A stretch of DNA of 64,000 bases from positions 1 through 64,000 of the forward strand of contig JADKCK010000019.1 in the NCBI GenBank assembly GCA_016718845.1, read 5' to 3'. This DNA is from Sphingobacteriales bacterium. Its GTDB lineage: Bacteria; Bacteroidota; Bacteroidia; Chitinophagales; UBA2359. The notes under the pieces were generated by a model. The model ran no database searches, was not told where the DNA came from, and saw only the letters and a list, made by a program, of their open reading frames with translations. This document shows, piece by piece, positions 9,254 through 20,287 of the stretch; position 1 is the stretch's first letter, and every line of letters begins with the position of its first letter. The position numbers were made by a program, and so were the translations under genes.

Positions 9254-12155
9254 TTAGTAGCCAAAAATCTCATCTAGTGTTACCTCTTTAAAGTCGCCCA
9301 ACGATTTTAGGTATTCCATGTCTAGTTTATCGCGATTACCCATTACCATAATAATAAAGTTTTTACCGCTAATATTTTGTTGGTAAAAGTTGGCTAAATC
9401 ATCAAAGGTCATGGTTTGCACTTTGGCGTAGGTATCTTTGCGGGTGTCGTAGTTAATGCCCAGGTCTTTGGCGGCAAGGTAGCTAAAAAACTTGCGAGCT
9501 TTGGTAATTCGTTCGCTTTCGAGTTGTTTTAGCAACGACAAGCGCGAGCCTTCGAATTGTTTGTCGGCACGCGGCATTGTTACTAACAATTGGCGCATGG
9601 CAGTAGTGGCATCTTTCATTTTGTCGGCTTGTGTGCCAACAAAAGCACCGGTGTAGTTCGAGCGGTCTAGTTTGTCGGGGGTATCGTAGTAGGCAAAGGC
9701 ACTGTATGCCAAGGCGCGCGATTCGCGTATTTCTTGAAACACAATAGAGCTTAATCCGCCACCAAAATACTCGCCAAACATAGCGGCATAAGGCAACAAA
9801 TTGGTGTTGTAGGCTCCGCCTTGATAGCATATATATTTGCGATTGCACCATGTCGTAGTTAGCAAACAATACGCGTGGTTTGTCGGTAGGTTGCTCGGTG
9901 TAGATGGTGGTAGCGGGGTAGTTTTGGAGGTTTTTGGGTGGTTTGTGGTATTTTTTGATGATTTTTGCCGCTACTTTTGCATCTTTGTTGCCATAATAAA
10001 AAATGCTGTGTTTGTAGCCATTCAGCGATTTAATCAAATCTACCAACTCTTGGGCGGTAATGGTTTTTAGTTCTGTTTCGGATAAGATATTGGTAACGGG
10101 CGATTTGCTGCCGTATTGCCCATAGTTATACAAGGCAGAGAAGATGCGGTTTTTGTCTTTTTTAGCATCGGCGCGCGATTTAAGCACATCGTCAATAACC
10201 GCTTGAAGGGCTTCTTCGTTGGGTTGGGCATTGGCAAGCAAATGTTCAAATAGTTTTACGCCTTCGTCCAACGATTCTTCTAATCCGCGAAGTACTACAT
10301 ACATGCGGTCGCCTTGTGTAGATACATCAAAACTTAAACCCAATTTGTAAAACTCTTGTTGTAGTTGTTCGGCGGTGTATTTGTTGGTGCCCAAATATTG
10401 CAAATAATTGGTTGCCAAGCCCAATTTACGGTTGTTGTTGGTGCCCATATCTAGCACATAATACAAGGCAAAGGTAGGATTAAGCTCGTTTTTGATGTAA
10501 AAATAGGGTATTTTGCCAATTTGAGTGATGGATATCTTTCTCAAATCCAAAACTCGGGTTTTAGGTCATTTCGGACATTTGGTCAAACTGTTTGGCAAAG
10601 TCCGATTGTGCTTCGCGATTTAGTGCTACGGGTGTAATTTGTGGTTTAGGTATTTTGGCAGCAGCGGCATCTTCGCCCTGTTTTTTGTATACTACTACGT
10701 AGTTGTTTTTAAATCGGCGATTTACAAAATCTACCACATCGGCTTTGGTAATTTTGTCGAGTTCGTCTAGTTCGCGTGTTTTTTGTCCCAGGTGTTTGGG
10801 TAATAAAGGCATCAACCATAGCAGCGGCGCGTCCGCCATTGGTTTCGTTGCTTTTTAGTTGTTTAAGTTTAAAATCTTTGATAACGGCTTTTATCAACCA
10901 ATCGTCGAATTGTCCTTTTTTAACAAATCTATTTGTTCAAGCAACAAAGCCTGTACTTCTTCGAGCGATTGCCTAAGCGGTTGCCATAGAGGTTAAACAT
11001 CGAATAGTCGTTCATGGTAGCCAAATAGGTGTAGCCGTCTAATATTTTTTGTTTTTGTAGCAAGTTCAAATCCATGATACCTGCTTGTCCGTTTTGGAGT
11101 AAGCCGTCCATGAGTGGTAAAAATTTGCTATCCTCCCGAGTTAGCCCCCATCAAACCTAAAAGCGATGTTTAAAAATTCGGCATCTTTACCTATCACAGT
11201 AGTGTTAATAGGTTGGGTGATATCGGCTTCGCGTTTGTAGTTGGGGGTAGCAAGGGGTTTGGTTTGCCATTTACCAAAATATTTGTCAATCAATTGTATG
11301 GTTTGCGAGGGGTCAATATCGCCCGACATACAAATGCCACATTGTTTGGTATATAATATTACTAAAATAGTTGTTTATAGCCACCATCGAAGGGGTTTTT
11401 TGAGGTGTTCGCCCAAGCCAATGGTGCTAATGCCGTAGGGGTGTTGCGGAAACAAGGCGCTTAGGGTTGCTTCGTATACTTTGCTACGGTCGCGGTCTTT
11501 GCCCATGTTGTATTCTTCGTAAACGGCTTCAAGTTCGGTGTGGAAAAGGCGCAGCACCAATTGGTTAAATCGCTCCGATTCGACGAACAACCATTTTTCT
11601 ATTTCGGTGGCGGGATATGTCGATGCTATACTGGTTTCGTCGGTTGATGTGTAGGCGTTTGTACTCTTGTTTGCAAAGAGGTAATCATTTTGTCGTATTC
11701 GTTGGGTATGGCATATTTTGCTGCCAACGACGATACTGAGTCGATTTGGGCATACAAGCGTGTTTTTTTTGCGGAGTCGGTTTCGCGTTTGTGTGTTTCG
11801 TACAGGTCGGATATTTGTTGTAATAGTTTTTTCTCTTCGTCCCAGTTCGACGAGGCAATTTTGCTGGTGCCCTTAAACACCATGTGTTCGAGGTAGTGAG
11901 CCAAGCCGGTGTTTTTCGCGGGTCGTTTTTCGAGCCTGTACGCACGGCAATGTTGGTTTGTACACGTGGTTCGTCTTTGTTTACCGATAGGTAAATTTTT
12001 AAACCATTGTTTAGTGTGTAGATACGTGTTTGTGTGGGGTCGTTTTTGGCATACTCGTATTGATATTTGCCATCGGTGGCGCTTATCATTTGTGCTTGTA
12101 TAGTATACGGTATACAGCTAACAAACAAAAGTAATAGTTTAGAAAATAATTTCAT
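9254..12155 (-). CDS. secreted M16-family zinc metallopeptidase, two-repeat type (many frameshifts)
   Basis: The N-terminus MKLFSKLLLLFVSCIPYTIQ is a signal peptide. The inverted zinc motif HxxEH appears as HYLEHMVFKGT near residue 90, followed far downstream by typical M16 C-terminal domain text (GGGLSSIVFQEIRESRALAYSAF; ending LDEIFGY). About 965 residues, the size of the pitrilysin-like periplasmic proteases of Bacteroidota, which degrade peptides. At least seven frame changes split it (near 11910, 11680, 11370, 11125, 10920, 10840, 10555 and 9840). Because both zinc site and C-terminus survive, sequencing indels are likelier than decay. It is followed by a clear terminator and stands between oppositely oriented repeat copies. 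Confidence 0.85.
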
Positions 12156-12254
12156 TTTTGTAAAAGTAATTTTATCGTTGTGTTAATTAGGCACAAAGAT
12201 AGCTAATTTATTAACCGAAATGGTTTTGTTAATGCTTTTTAACAAAAAAGTGTG

Positions 12255-12390
12255 CGAGATGTGGCGAAATGGTGAAGGAGTGAGTGAAGGAGTGAAAGGG
12301 TGAAGTGGCGAAATGGCGAAGGAGTGAAAAGAGTGAAATGGCGAAGGAGTGAAAAGAGTGAAATGGCGAAGGAGAGAAAAGAGTGAAATG
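12255..12390. repeat. short tandem repeat (minisatellite)
   Basis: Degenerate tandem copies of about 25 bp built from 'gtgaaatggcgaaggagtga', at least four units, upstream of the M16 gene. No reading frame of note. The rest of 12156-12551 shows nothing recognisable. Confidence 0.7.
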
Positions 12391-12551
12391 ACTTTAAATA
12401 GTACGCAGATTATTTATGATGATTATAATGAGGGTAGATGATTTTTTCAAAAAAGTAGTTGGCGCAAAATTTGAAAATAAAGACATTAAAAACGTGTAAA
12501 ACGTAAATGGTTTGTTTTGTTATAAAACGCAGATACAACGCAAAACGCAAA

Positions 12552-12920
12552 CTAACGTCCATTTGTCCAACATATTTTTACTCATTGCTAACAAAGTACG
12601 GATAGGAAAACCCTGAAATTATTTTTTTCTTTTTTTGAAAATCATTTCTTATTTCCATTTCTTTATTTTACCTTTGCAGGGTTAAAAGCGAACTAATGTA
12701 ACTGACCATCGGCTGTGCCGTAGACGCCATTTGGAATAATGGGAACAGATATACGCATTATTTAGGTGCTTTGGGGACATACGAGTTCCAAAACGACTGA
12801 ACGTTATACGCATCTGAGTAACCGCACCATTCAGCGAGTTAAAAGTTTGTTGGATAATCTTTAAACAACACAAAATTTATAATTTAACTAAAAATGGGGC
12901 TTTGGTTTGTGTAAATAGTA
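12552..12920 (+). repeat. promoter-bearing dispersed repeat, copy 4
   Basis: Rightward copy. TACCTTTG at 12669-12676 with a T/C-rich upstream box about 20 bp away fits the Bacteroidota promoter. Then follow 'ccatcggctgtgccgtaga', 'gtgctttggggacatacgag', 'gttatacgcatctgagtaac' and a tail 'ggctttggtttgtgtaaa' that ends exactly at the GTT core of the next module (12921). The copy at 16150 is very similar along its whole length. Confidence 0.8.
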
Positions 12921-12993
12921 GTTAGGCGATAACCCACAATTCAAAACAAACAGAAAAATAATTACTAACTTTGTTGACAAAATTTCATCTTAA

Positions 12994-14507
12994 ATGAAAG
13001 ATATATTATTATTAACAGATAAAGTGAGAAACACTCTAATCCTTGGTGAAAGCCATTTTAGAGAGTTTAAGTCCGCTTGGGAAGGGAGACCAGACAATAA
13101 AAAGCCACGAACAACTAAATCAATTTGTGCAGATATTGGAGAAGCATTAGTGTCATTTGCAAATGCCGATGGTGGAGCAATACTAATTGGTGTTGAAGAT
13201 GATGGAACTATCACAGAGTATTCCACATTCAGATGAAGATATACAAACTATGCTTAATTCTATTCATACACATATTTATCATAACCAACAAATTCCTTTA
13301 AATAATGCAAAACAAACTTGTTTTAGACAACAAGACAATTTTGTATTTTTCTGTTAATAAAGGAACTACAATGATTTATCAACTTCCAGACGGAAGATGT
13401 AAGACGAAAAGATAAATCAACAATGCCTGCTTATGTTGACCAAATCCAATTTGAAAGACAAGAAATAAAATCAAGGGAGTACGACAGTCAATTTGTTGAT
13501 GGAGCAATGGTAACAGACTTAGATGTTAAACTACTTCAAGGTATTGCAGACCAGTATATTAAAGGTTTGAGTATTGAGAGATACTTACAACAAATTGGAC
13601 TTGCGGAGTATGCCCAAAATGGACTTAGACTAAAACGAGCAACCTTGCTACTTTTGCGGTGGACATAAATAGGTGGCATCCAAGGTGCCAAGTGCGATTC
13701 TTAAAGTGAATGGCAACACGCTCGATGCTGCTTCAAACTACAATGTAATTACTGACGACTTAGTTACTGGTAATATTTTGAACTAGTTATTAAATCGTGG
13801 AACACCTGCGTTCGTATTTAGCATATAAACTGAATTTAGTGGAATGCACAGTTTGAACAAAAGTACATTTATCCAGAAGATGCTGTCCGTGAAACAATAC
13901 TTAATGCAATTGCAGATAGGGATTATAGTATTGCTAATGCAATTGAAATATATATATTTAACGACAGGATGGAAATAAAAAGTCCAGGTGCTTTAATTTC
14001 AACGCTGACCATCAAAAATTTGTATGAATTAGAAGGCTCACACGAATCAAGAAATTCACTCATTGCGAGAGTATTGAGAGAAAACAAATTGATGCGAGAA
14101 CTTGGAGAAGGAATGAAAAGAATTTTAGTTTAATGCAAGAACAAGAACTTCAAAAGCCTGAACTGTATTCCAATGGACTTTGGTTCCGAGTTACTTTATC
14201 CAATAAAACAATTTTCAACACTAAACAAGTAGAATGGTTGCAACAATTTGATAAATACAATTTAACAAAAAATCAAAAGCAAATTATCTTATTAGGGCTT
14301 GGAGATAAAGAGTTAACGCCAAACGATATATTCAAAGCAATGAATATAAGTAACACTGAAACAGAAAAATTCACGCAAGAAGTTACTGTTTTGCGAAATT
14401 ATGGAATCCTTATCGAACTGAGGACTTCACAACAAGCCTATAAGCTTGCAAAGAAATCAAATAAAAGTAAAAAAGACATCCAAAGATATAAAGTAAAAAC
14501 ACCATAA
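12994..14507 (+). CDS. AlbA_2/Schlafen-like ATP-binding protein (frame-disrupted)
   Basis: The N-terminus holds ESHFREFKSAWEG and GEALVSFANADGGAILIGVEDDG, the signature of the AlbA_2 (divergent AAA_4/Schlafen) nucleic-acid-binding domain. The second half has EDAVRETILNAIADRDYS and SHESRNSLIARVLRENKLM followed by GEGMKRI, the HATPase_c_4 region often mislabelled RecG-like. The last 120 residues look like a winged helix. Breaks lie near 13,235, 13,340, 13,395, 13,670, 13,800 and 14,125. Such proteins are regulators or defence factors (Schlafen-like). The gene is the only one in the module bounded by GTTAGGCGAT (12921) and ATCGCCTAAC (14512). Confidence 0.75.
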
Positions 14508-14511
14508 AACC

Positions 14512-14650
14512 ATCGCCTAACATACAATATGCGATAATTGCGGGCTTTTGCGCTAGGTTGAAACATTGTGCAAGAAAGAAACATTTGTGCAAATTTTAAA
14601 TGATAGTGCCTTGAAATCCCGCAATATACGCATATTATTTTTCGTTATAT
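14512..14650 (+). repeat. attC-like recombination site ending module A
   Basis: Begins ATCGCCTAAC, the exact complement of the GTTAGGCGAT that starts the module at 12921, 5 bp after the gene's stop. Two arms follow: AATATGCG...ATTGCGGG (14526-14544) pairs with CCCGCAAT...CGCATATT (14618-14636), 8 + 8 bp around a 3-base mismatch. It ends at GTTATAT (14644-14650). Inverse core, interrupted stem, spacer and GTT core are the parts of an integron attC site. GCCTAAC fits the RYYYAAC rule; GTTATAT does not fully fit GTTRRRY. Confidence 0.6.
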
Positions 14651-14799
14651 ATTAATGCGCAACAAAATTCTTAAATTACATACTTATAACCGTTTTTGTA
14701 ACACTTGTAATTCGATTACAACAAATAAGCAAATTTGAGTAAATTTGTAAAGCGACATCTAGTAGATATTCAGCTTAATAGTGTCGGGTAAAAAGTGGT

Positions 14800-14883
14800 A
14801 TTTTAAGCTCCGTTAGGGGCGTAATATGGGTAGCGGTAATGTTGGAAAATCGTATTTTCAGCCCCGTTAGGGGTGTAATATGG
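14800..14883. repeat. two direct copies of a CCGTTAGGGG palindromic repeat
   Basis: Two 31-bp units 53 bp apart (14800-14830 and 14853-14883), each with a palindromic centre CCGTTAGGGG and the tail GTAATATGG. They are REP-like intergenic repeats. The remainder of 14651-14991 shows no gene. Confidence 0.6.
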
Positions 14884-14991
14884 TTATTTATCAATGAAAA
14901 AGCAAAACCAACCCCCAAATGTATACCCGACAGTATTAATTTGAATGACTACTAGTTATAAATTCTACAATAACTATCAAAAATTTATGGT

Positions 14992-15204
14992 ATGGCAGAA
15001 AGAGGGATAAAATACGGAAATGATTTTTTCCGAGAAATAAAAAGCAATGATTCGAAAGTAAATTACAATGCTTATTATTGGGATTTATGGATAGCACTAA
15101 TTCTTACTAATAAATTTGATAATAACTGGGATGCTTTGATTAGTGCTATTAAATCAAATAAATCTTATCCTACGATAAATATATGGCAATTTCAAATCAT
15201 ATAA
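14992..15204 (+). CDS. small unknown protein (70 residues)
   Basis: An intact short reading frame starting MAERGIKYGNDFFREIKSND, rich in Asn, Lys and aromatic residues, with no motif I recognise. It ends inside the start of the next gene (22-bp overlap), so the two are probably translated together; a single frameshift could also have split one longer protein. Confidence 0.45.
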   Translation: MAERGIKYGNDFFREIKSNDSKVNYNAYYWDLWIALILTNKFDNNWDALISAIKSNKSYPTINIWQFQII

Positions 15205-16116
15205 AAAATTTGAATAAGGAGTTGACTAATTTAGGATTTGATGCAAGCGATATTTTAGCTGATGTAGATGCTGATTTCTTGAAAAAACAAAATCTCAAAG
15301 CAAAGAAAAAAGTTTTGGATTTAGATTTTCAAAACAGCAGAAAAACCGAATGGATGATTAATACACCAAAAAAACTATTGTATGAAAAAGCTCTAAATGG
15401 TAATTGGTATAATTTTTCTGTAAATCCTACACAATTTGCAACAGAACTTGAAACAAAATTTAAAAAAACAGATTATTATCGCAAAGGTGAGACACATAAA
15501 CTTGAAGATAAATTACAAGCCTTTTAAATAAAAATACTAAAACAGCAAATAATGCTAAATTAATTGCTGTTTATAGGGCTTTTCTGTCGGTAGTTATTAC
15601 AAAAATGGACATGATAGACGATTCTTATGGTGTTATAGGAAGCATGTATCAAGAAGTGTTTGAGTTATACCTAAATATTGACAGACAGGAACTTAATATG
15701 CCACCTGACGTATTCTTGTTAGATATATTAGAATTGATTATTTGAAGATTATGGAGGAATTGATGTTTATGAAACAATTTTTCGAAAAATTATCACCAAA
15801 TGAAGTAATAATTGTAGAATCTATTTTGAGAGATGAAATAGAGATGCTTTGGAGCTTGGAATTGGAATATCAGGCAGAAAACGCTTTAACGGCTCTTTCA
15901 ATCTTGTATGCCAAACAAAAGATGTTCGATAAATTTGTTCCACTCGCCAAGGAGATGGAAACCCGCCATTGGCACCGAATTACAATTTTAGCAGAAACAG
16001 CAATAGATAACGGTAGACGTGATTTAGCGTTACAGGTGTTTGAGGCATGTTTAGTTGCTGGTAACCACTACAACTTTCTGAAAGAAAAGTATGAAAAACT
16101 AAAAAACCAGATCTAA
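15183..16116 (+). CDS. unknown helical protein (frame-disrupted)
   Basis: Three readable parts join to about 310 residues: MAISNHIKNLNKELTNLGFD..., a middle part with AVYRAFLSVVITKMDMIDDS and PPDVFLLDILELI, and a last part LSPNEVIIVESILRDEIEML followed by helical repeats reminiscent of TPR/HEAT (ALTALSILYAKQKMFDKFVP). Frame changes fall near 15,525 and 15,775. I know no family for it. It occupies the module between the site at 14644 and the repeat at 16150; no matching end for the GTTATATATT core was found there. Confidence 0.5.
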
Positions 16117-16149
16117 AATAAAATTAAAACATGTAAAAACTCACGTTCT

Positions 16150-16538
16150 ATGATACGCAAACTAAGCTCCATTTGTCCAAATATTTTTTACTCATTGCTA
16201 ACCAAAATACCGATAGGAAAACCCCGAAATTATTTTTTTTCTTTTTTTTTGAAAATCATTTCTTATTTCCATTTCTTTATTTTACCTTTGCAGTTCTAAA
16301 CATTAGCAACTAATGTAACTGACCGTCGGCTGTGCCGTAGACCATTTGGAATAATTGGAACGAATATACGCATTATTTAGGTGCTTTGGGGACATACGAG
16401 TTCCAAAACGACTGAACGTTATACGCATCTGAGTAACCGCACAATTCAGCCGATTAAAAAGTTCGTTGGATAATCTTTAAACAACACAAAATTTCTAATT
16501 TAATCAAAAAGTGCGGGCTTTGGTTTTTGTAAATGGTA
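16150..16538 (+). repeat. promoter-bearing dispersed repeat, copy 5
   Basis: Nearly full-length copy of the repeat at 12552. -7 box TACCTTTG at 16283-16290. It ends 'gggctttggtttttgtaaat' and then GTTCTGCGAA, whereas copy 4 ends in the same tail and then GTTAGGCGAT, so sequence identity stops at the GTT core. Confidence 0.8.
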
Positions 16539-16598
16539 GTTCTGCGAAATCAACAATATCAAACAGGTTTAATGTATTATAGCTAAAAGAACTTTAAA

Positions 16599-17473
16599 AT
16601 GGAAAAACTTAGAGGAAATTATAAAAAAGTATTAGAAGAAAAGGGATATTATAATCTTTTTCAGCTTATGAAGATACGTATAGAGAAAATAGTGAAAAGC
16701 TACATGATATTATAAGAAAAGTAAACAATAAGCTGATTGTATTCTATAATACTTACTTATTAATAAGGTTACCTTCTGATAGGTTTTCTCAAAATGAAGA
16801 TAAAATTTTTTCTCAATTAGCCATTATATCTAATCTTTGGTTTATTTATGAGCTTATTTATTCTTATTTGGGGGAGTTTATTCCAGCAAAAGGTTTTACT
16901 AAAACTGTAAAACTCATCTAGCAGAAACAAAGGAGATATCATAAATGGCTACGATAAAAAAGCCGCATTGAATAAAGCTATTTTTAAAAATAGTTTAGAA
17001 AATTTTTCTGAACGTTTGTCACATTTAATTTCATATAAAAGCGAAAAACAAAAATACACAATAGACGCTCAAAAAAACAGAGTAGGCGTTTTTATTTCGT
17101 ATATCGAATTTTGGTACAACAAAATATTGATGTGGCTTGCACTCAACAAAACCAACATTTAGAAAAAAAAATAATCAAACTTAGAAAAATCCAAAAGAAT
17201 ATTGTACCTAAAAATAAAAAAAAATGTGATGTTACAGATGTACAGGATGAAAGTATTGAAGATTTTTCCATTGAAACATTTTTAAGTTTTTTTTATGTTA
17301 TTAGAAATCATTATGTACATAATGGTCAGACGGCGACAGGCGAAATTACGAATAAAGAAAATTTGAAACATAAGTTAGATTTTTTAATATTTCTAAATAA
17401 TGAGTTAGAAAACTTTGTCTTAAACTTACATTTTACTTTAATCACAAAACAATTTAACTTGAAAGAAAGCTAA
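16599..17473 (+). CDS. HEPN-like protein, candidate RNase toxin (frame-disrupted)
   Basis: About 290 helical residues. The key stretch is FFYVIRNHYVHNGQTATGE, whose RNHYVH matches the R-x4-6-H active motif of HEPN ribonucleases used in toxins and abortive infection. Upstream segments (KLHDIIRKVNNKLIVFYNTY; LAIISNLWFIYELIYSYLG) are amphipathic helices. Frame changes lie near 16,665, 16,915 and 17,120. It is the only gene in the module bounded by GTTCTGCGAA (16539) and TTCGCAGAAC (17475). RNase activity is inferred from the motif only; no antitoxin gene is visible beside it. Confidence 0.6.
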
Positions 17474-17474
17474 A

Positions 17475-17592
17475 TTCGCAGAACAAAAATATGAGCGACA
17501 ATAGCCGTTTTTCAAACCAGCCGCACATAAGGAGTTTTGGATTTGCCAACGCACAAAAACGGCTACTTGCACTCATATAAGTCGTTAGCAGC
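17475..17592 (+). repeat. attC-like recombination site ending the HEPN module
   Basis: Starts TTCGCAGAAC, the exact complement of GTTCTGCGAA at 16539, 1 bp after the stop codon. Arms ATATGAG + TAGCCGTTTTT (17489-17512) pair with AAAAACGGCTA + CTCATAT (17555-17578), 7 + 11 bp around a 6-base unpaired spacer. It ends in GTTAGCAGC (17584-17592). The interrupted double stem matches attC architecture. Confidence 0.6.
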
Positions 17593-17730
17593 AATTAACG
17601 GATTCAGGGACGGAATTATAACGTCTTAAAATATAAAATACATTGATTTTTAATTGTATTTTTAGGCGTTAGCCAAAATAATTAAACCTAACACAACAAA
17701 TATGTAATTTAATCACAAAATTTATTCAAA

Positions 17731-20146
17731 ATGGAATCAACTCAAAAGTACGAATTGTGTAGAGAAAATTTTAAAAATTTAATCGCTTGGTATGCACTCC
17801 ACAAAACCAATCGAAATGAGGCAACTACTAGACTACACTTAATTGACGATATCATTTATAACTGTTTAGGCTGGGAAAAAGAAGCTGTTACAGCCGAAAA
17901 TGCTTACGAAAATGAATATACTGATTATATGTTTAAATCTTTGACTAACAGACATATTGCCATTCTTGAAGCAAAAAAAGAGAATATTTATTTCGAGCTA
18001 TCCTTGGGGACAGAAAACCTTATATACTCGTTGAGAACTCTTTGTAAAGACAACCCTAGTTTTAAAAATGCCATTTCACAGGTCGCTAAATATTGCCAAA
18101 CAAGAGGAATACAAATTGGAATTGTGAGTAATGGGTGGCAATTTGTCGGTTTTATCGCAAATAGAGGAGATGGAATTGCTCCATTAGAAGGGAAAGCTTA
18201 TGTTTTTACTTCGTTAGAAAATGCACTTGATAACTATAAAGATTTCTGGAACGCCTTTTCTTCGTCAGGAATTAATAATTACCACCTATTAAAGGTACTT
18301 ATGGGCGATTCTATTCTAAAATACCATCAAAGCTATCTTCTTCTACTAGTAAAATATCCTGGAATACAGGAAAGAAACCTATTTCAAATAGATTTGCAAA
18401 TAATAAGTGAGCTAGTTTTAGAAGATATTATACGCGACGAAGATGTGGAAAAAGAATTTTTGGAAGAATGTTACTGCCAGAGTGGAACATTGTCTCAATA
18501 TTCATTATTGAGCAAGGAAATTTTAAGCACCAGATATAAATTTATGTTTGAGGAAGGTGATAAAAAGGTGCTTTTAGAGGATTCTATGCTCAATAGAAAA
18601 GGGATGTCCCAAGAATTAAGAGATATTTTTTCTAATAGCCTGAGCCGCCGCCCTATATTATTAGTAGGTGATGTTGGTGCTGGAAAATCAAGTTTTATTA
18701 GGAATTTAATTAAAGTGGATGCCGAGAGTGTTATTAAAAAGCAATATGCTTGCTCATTAATTTGGGGTCAGAACTTGTTATTCCAAACATTAAAGAATCC
18801 ATTATTGGTCAAATATCTGAGAAGCTAGAAAAAGAGCACAACTTAGATATAGAAGAGGATTCATTTGTAAGGGGAACATACCACTTTAACCTTGAGAAGC
18901 TAAGAACAAAATCCATTCACAAAAGTTACTTTGATAACAAACACCCCAAAGCATTGGAATTGGAAATTGCTTTATTGGAGGAAAAAATAAATAACAAGGC
19001 AGAGCATTTAAAGGAAGCTTTGAATCATTTAAGCAAAGGCAGAAAACAGCAAATTATCATCTTTATTGACAACTGTGACCAAAGAGGATACGAAGACCAG
19101 CAAGCTGCATTTTTGGCATCACAAGAAATGGCAGAGCATTGGAATGTTACTGTTTTCGTAACTTTACGTCCAGAAACATTTCATAAATCTCTAAAAAGCG
19201 GTGCACTTAGCGGATACCACCCAAAAGCTTTTACTATTTCTCCGCCAAGAATTGATGATGTCTTAATAAAAAGGCTAAATTTCGCAAAAAAAATTACTTC
19301 TGGGGAACACCAATTAAACTCTATAAAGATTTCTACAACATTTACTAATCTTGAAAATTTAATAGATATTTTTTGAAGTCAATTGACATTAACAAAGAAC
19401 TTTTAAAATTTTGGATAATATTTCTATGGGAAATACCAGAACTGCTATAGATTTAGTAAAGAGTTTTTTTGGGAGCGGGCATGTTGATACAAAAAAAATA
19501 CTAGACATTTATGCATCAAGCGGCAAATATTATATTGCTATGCATGAATTTTTTAGAGCTGTATTTTTTGGAGACAATGTTTATTTTGCTTAAAATCATC
19601 TCCAATTCCGAATGTTTTTGATGTTTATTACGCAACAGAAAATGAACATTTTTTACTCCCCATATTCCTTTCTGTTTTATTGCACAACAGCTCAAAAAGC
19701 CAGCATTCAGGGTACGTTAAAATTGAAGAGTTAATTACCCATTTGCAGTCGATTGGTTATACAATTCCTCAAATAAATAAGGTTATTTTAATCGCCTATG
19801 AAAAAAAATTGGTTGAAACTTCAGAAAGAGGAGCCGAACTCAAAGCAGACATAATACCAAATATGCTTAGAATTACTTCTTTGGGTGCTTATATCTCTCA
19901 AAATGCAATAGAATATTTTGCATATATCGATGCAATCGTTGTTGATACTCCTATTTTGACGAAAGCATCCGAAAAAAAATACAAAATGTTTCAAAATTGA
20001 AGACAGAATAAAGCCAGATGGAGCATTTTTGCGATTATCTTTTATCTGTGTGGAATAAGATAAAAGATAAAGAAAAGTTTTCAACTGGAAAAACATTTGG
20101 AAAACATAAGACTAAACATCGAAAAATAAGAACAAAAATAAACTAA
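17731..20146 (+). CDS. PD-(D/E)XK nuclease-like domain fused to a P-loop ATPase, defence-type (frame-disrupted)
   Basis: About 805 residues. The first 200 resemble the N-terminal domain of type I restriction R subunits: RLHLIDDIIYNCLGWEKEAV supplies the acidic residue and HIAILEAKKENIYFEL gives the E-x-K pair of a PD-(D/E)XK nuclease. Near residue 310 is a Walker A, ILLVGDVGAGKSSF, and later QQIIIFIDNCDQRGYED as Walker B, followed by a STAND/AAA-like C-terminal half. Frame changes lie near 18,765, 19,373, 19,595 and 19,995. Nuclease-NTPase fusions of this shape are common in anti-phage systems; a helicase module, as in HsdR, was not seen. Its module starts at GTTAGCAGC (17584). Confidence 0.7.
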
Positions 20147-20150
20147 CTGT

Positions 20151-20230
20151 GTGTAACATAGCTAAATGGCAATGCTGCCGCCAATAGTTTTTTTAGAGGA
20201 GCGGCGGCACTGCGTTAGCGGAACGTTACC
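20151..20230 (+). repeat. short attC-like hairpin after the nuclease-ATPase gene
   Basis: Nested arms: GTAAC (20153)/GTTAC (20225), GCTAA (20161)/TTAGC (20215) and TGCCGCC (20176)/GGCGGCA (20203), separated by unpaired bases. About 80 bp, the size of compact attC sites. Its 5' core (TGTGTAAC) does not match the module start at 17584 (GTTAGCAGC), so module membership is uncertain. Confidence 0.45.
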
Positions 20231-20258
20231 AGCCATTTTAGTATCCAACACCAAAAAA

Positions 20259-20287
20259 CGCCTTACCAAATTGGTAGGGCGTTTTTC
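20259..20287. terminator. terminator, third version of the repeat-linked hairpin
   Basis: CGCCTTACC with GGTAGGGCG around AAATT, flanked by an A run and a T run. It is followed by 'taattcgcggcttc' and 'aagattgattt', as at 23189, and in inverted form at 990 and 2190. Confidence 0.75.

Noticed and set aside
17584..20230. Clean cassette boundaries for the nuclease-ATPase gene
   Set aside because: The start core GTTAGCAGC is not mirrored at the end (TGTGTAAC), so I list the hairpins but do not count this as a proven module.
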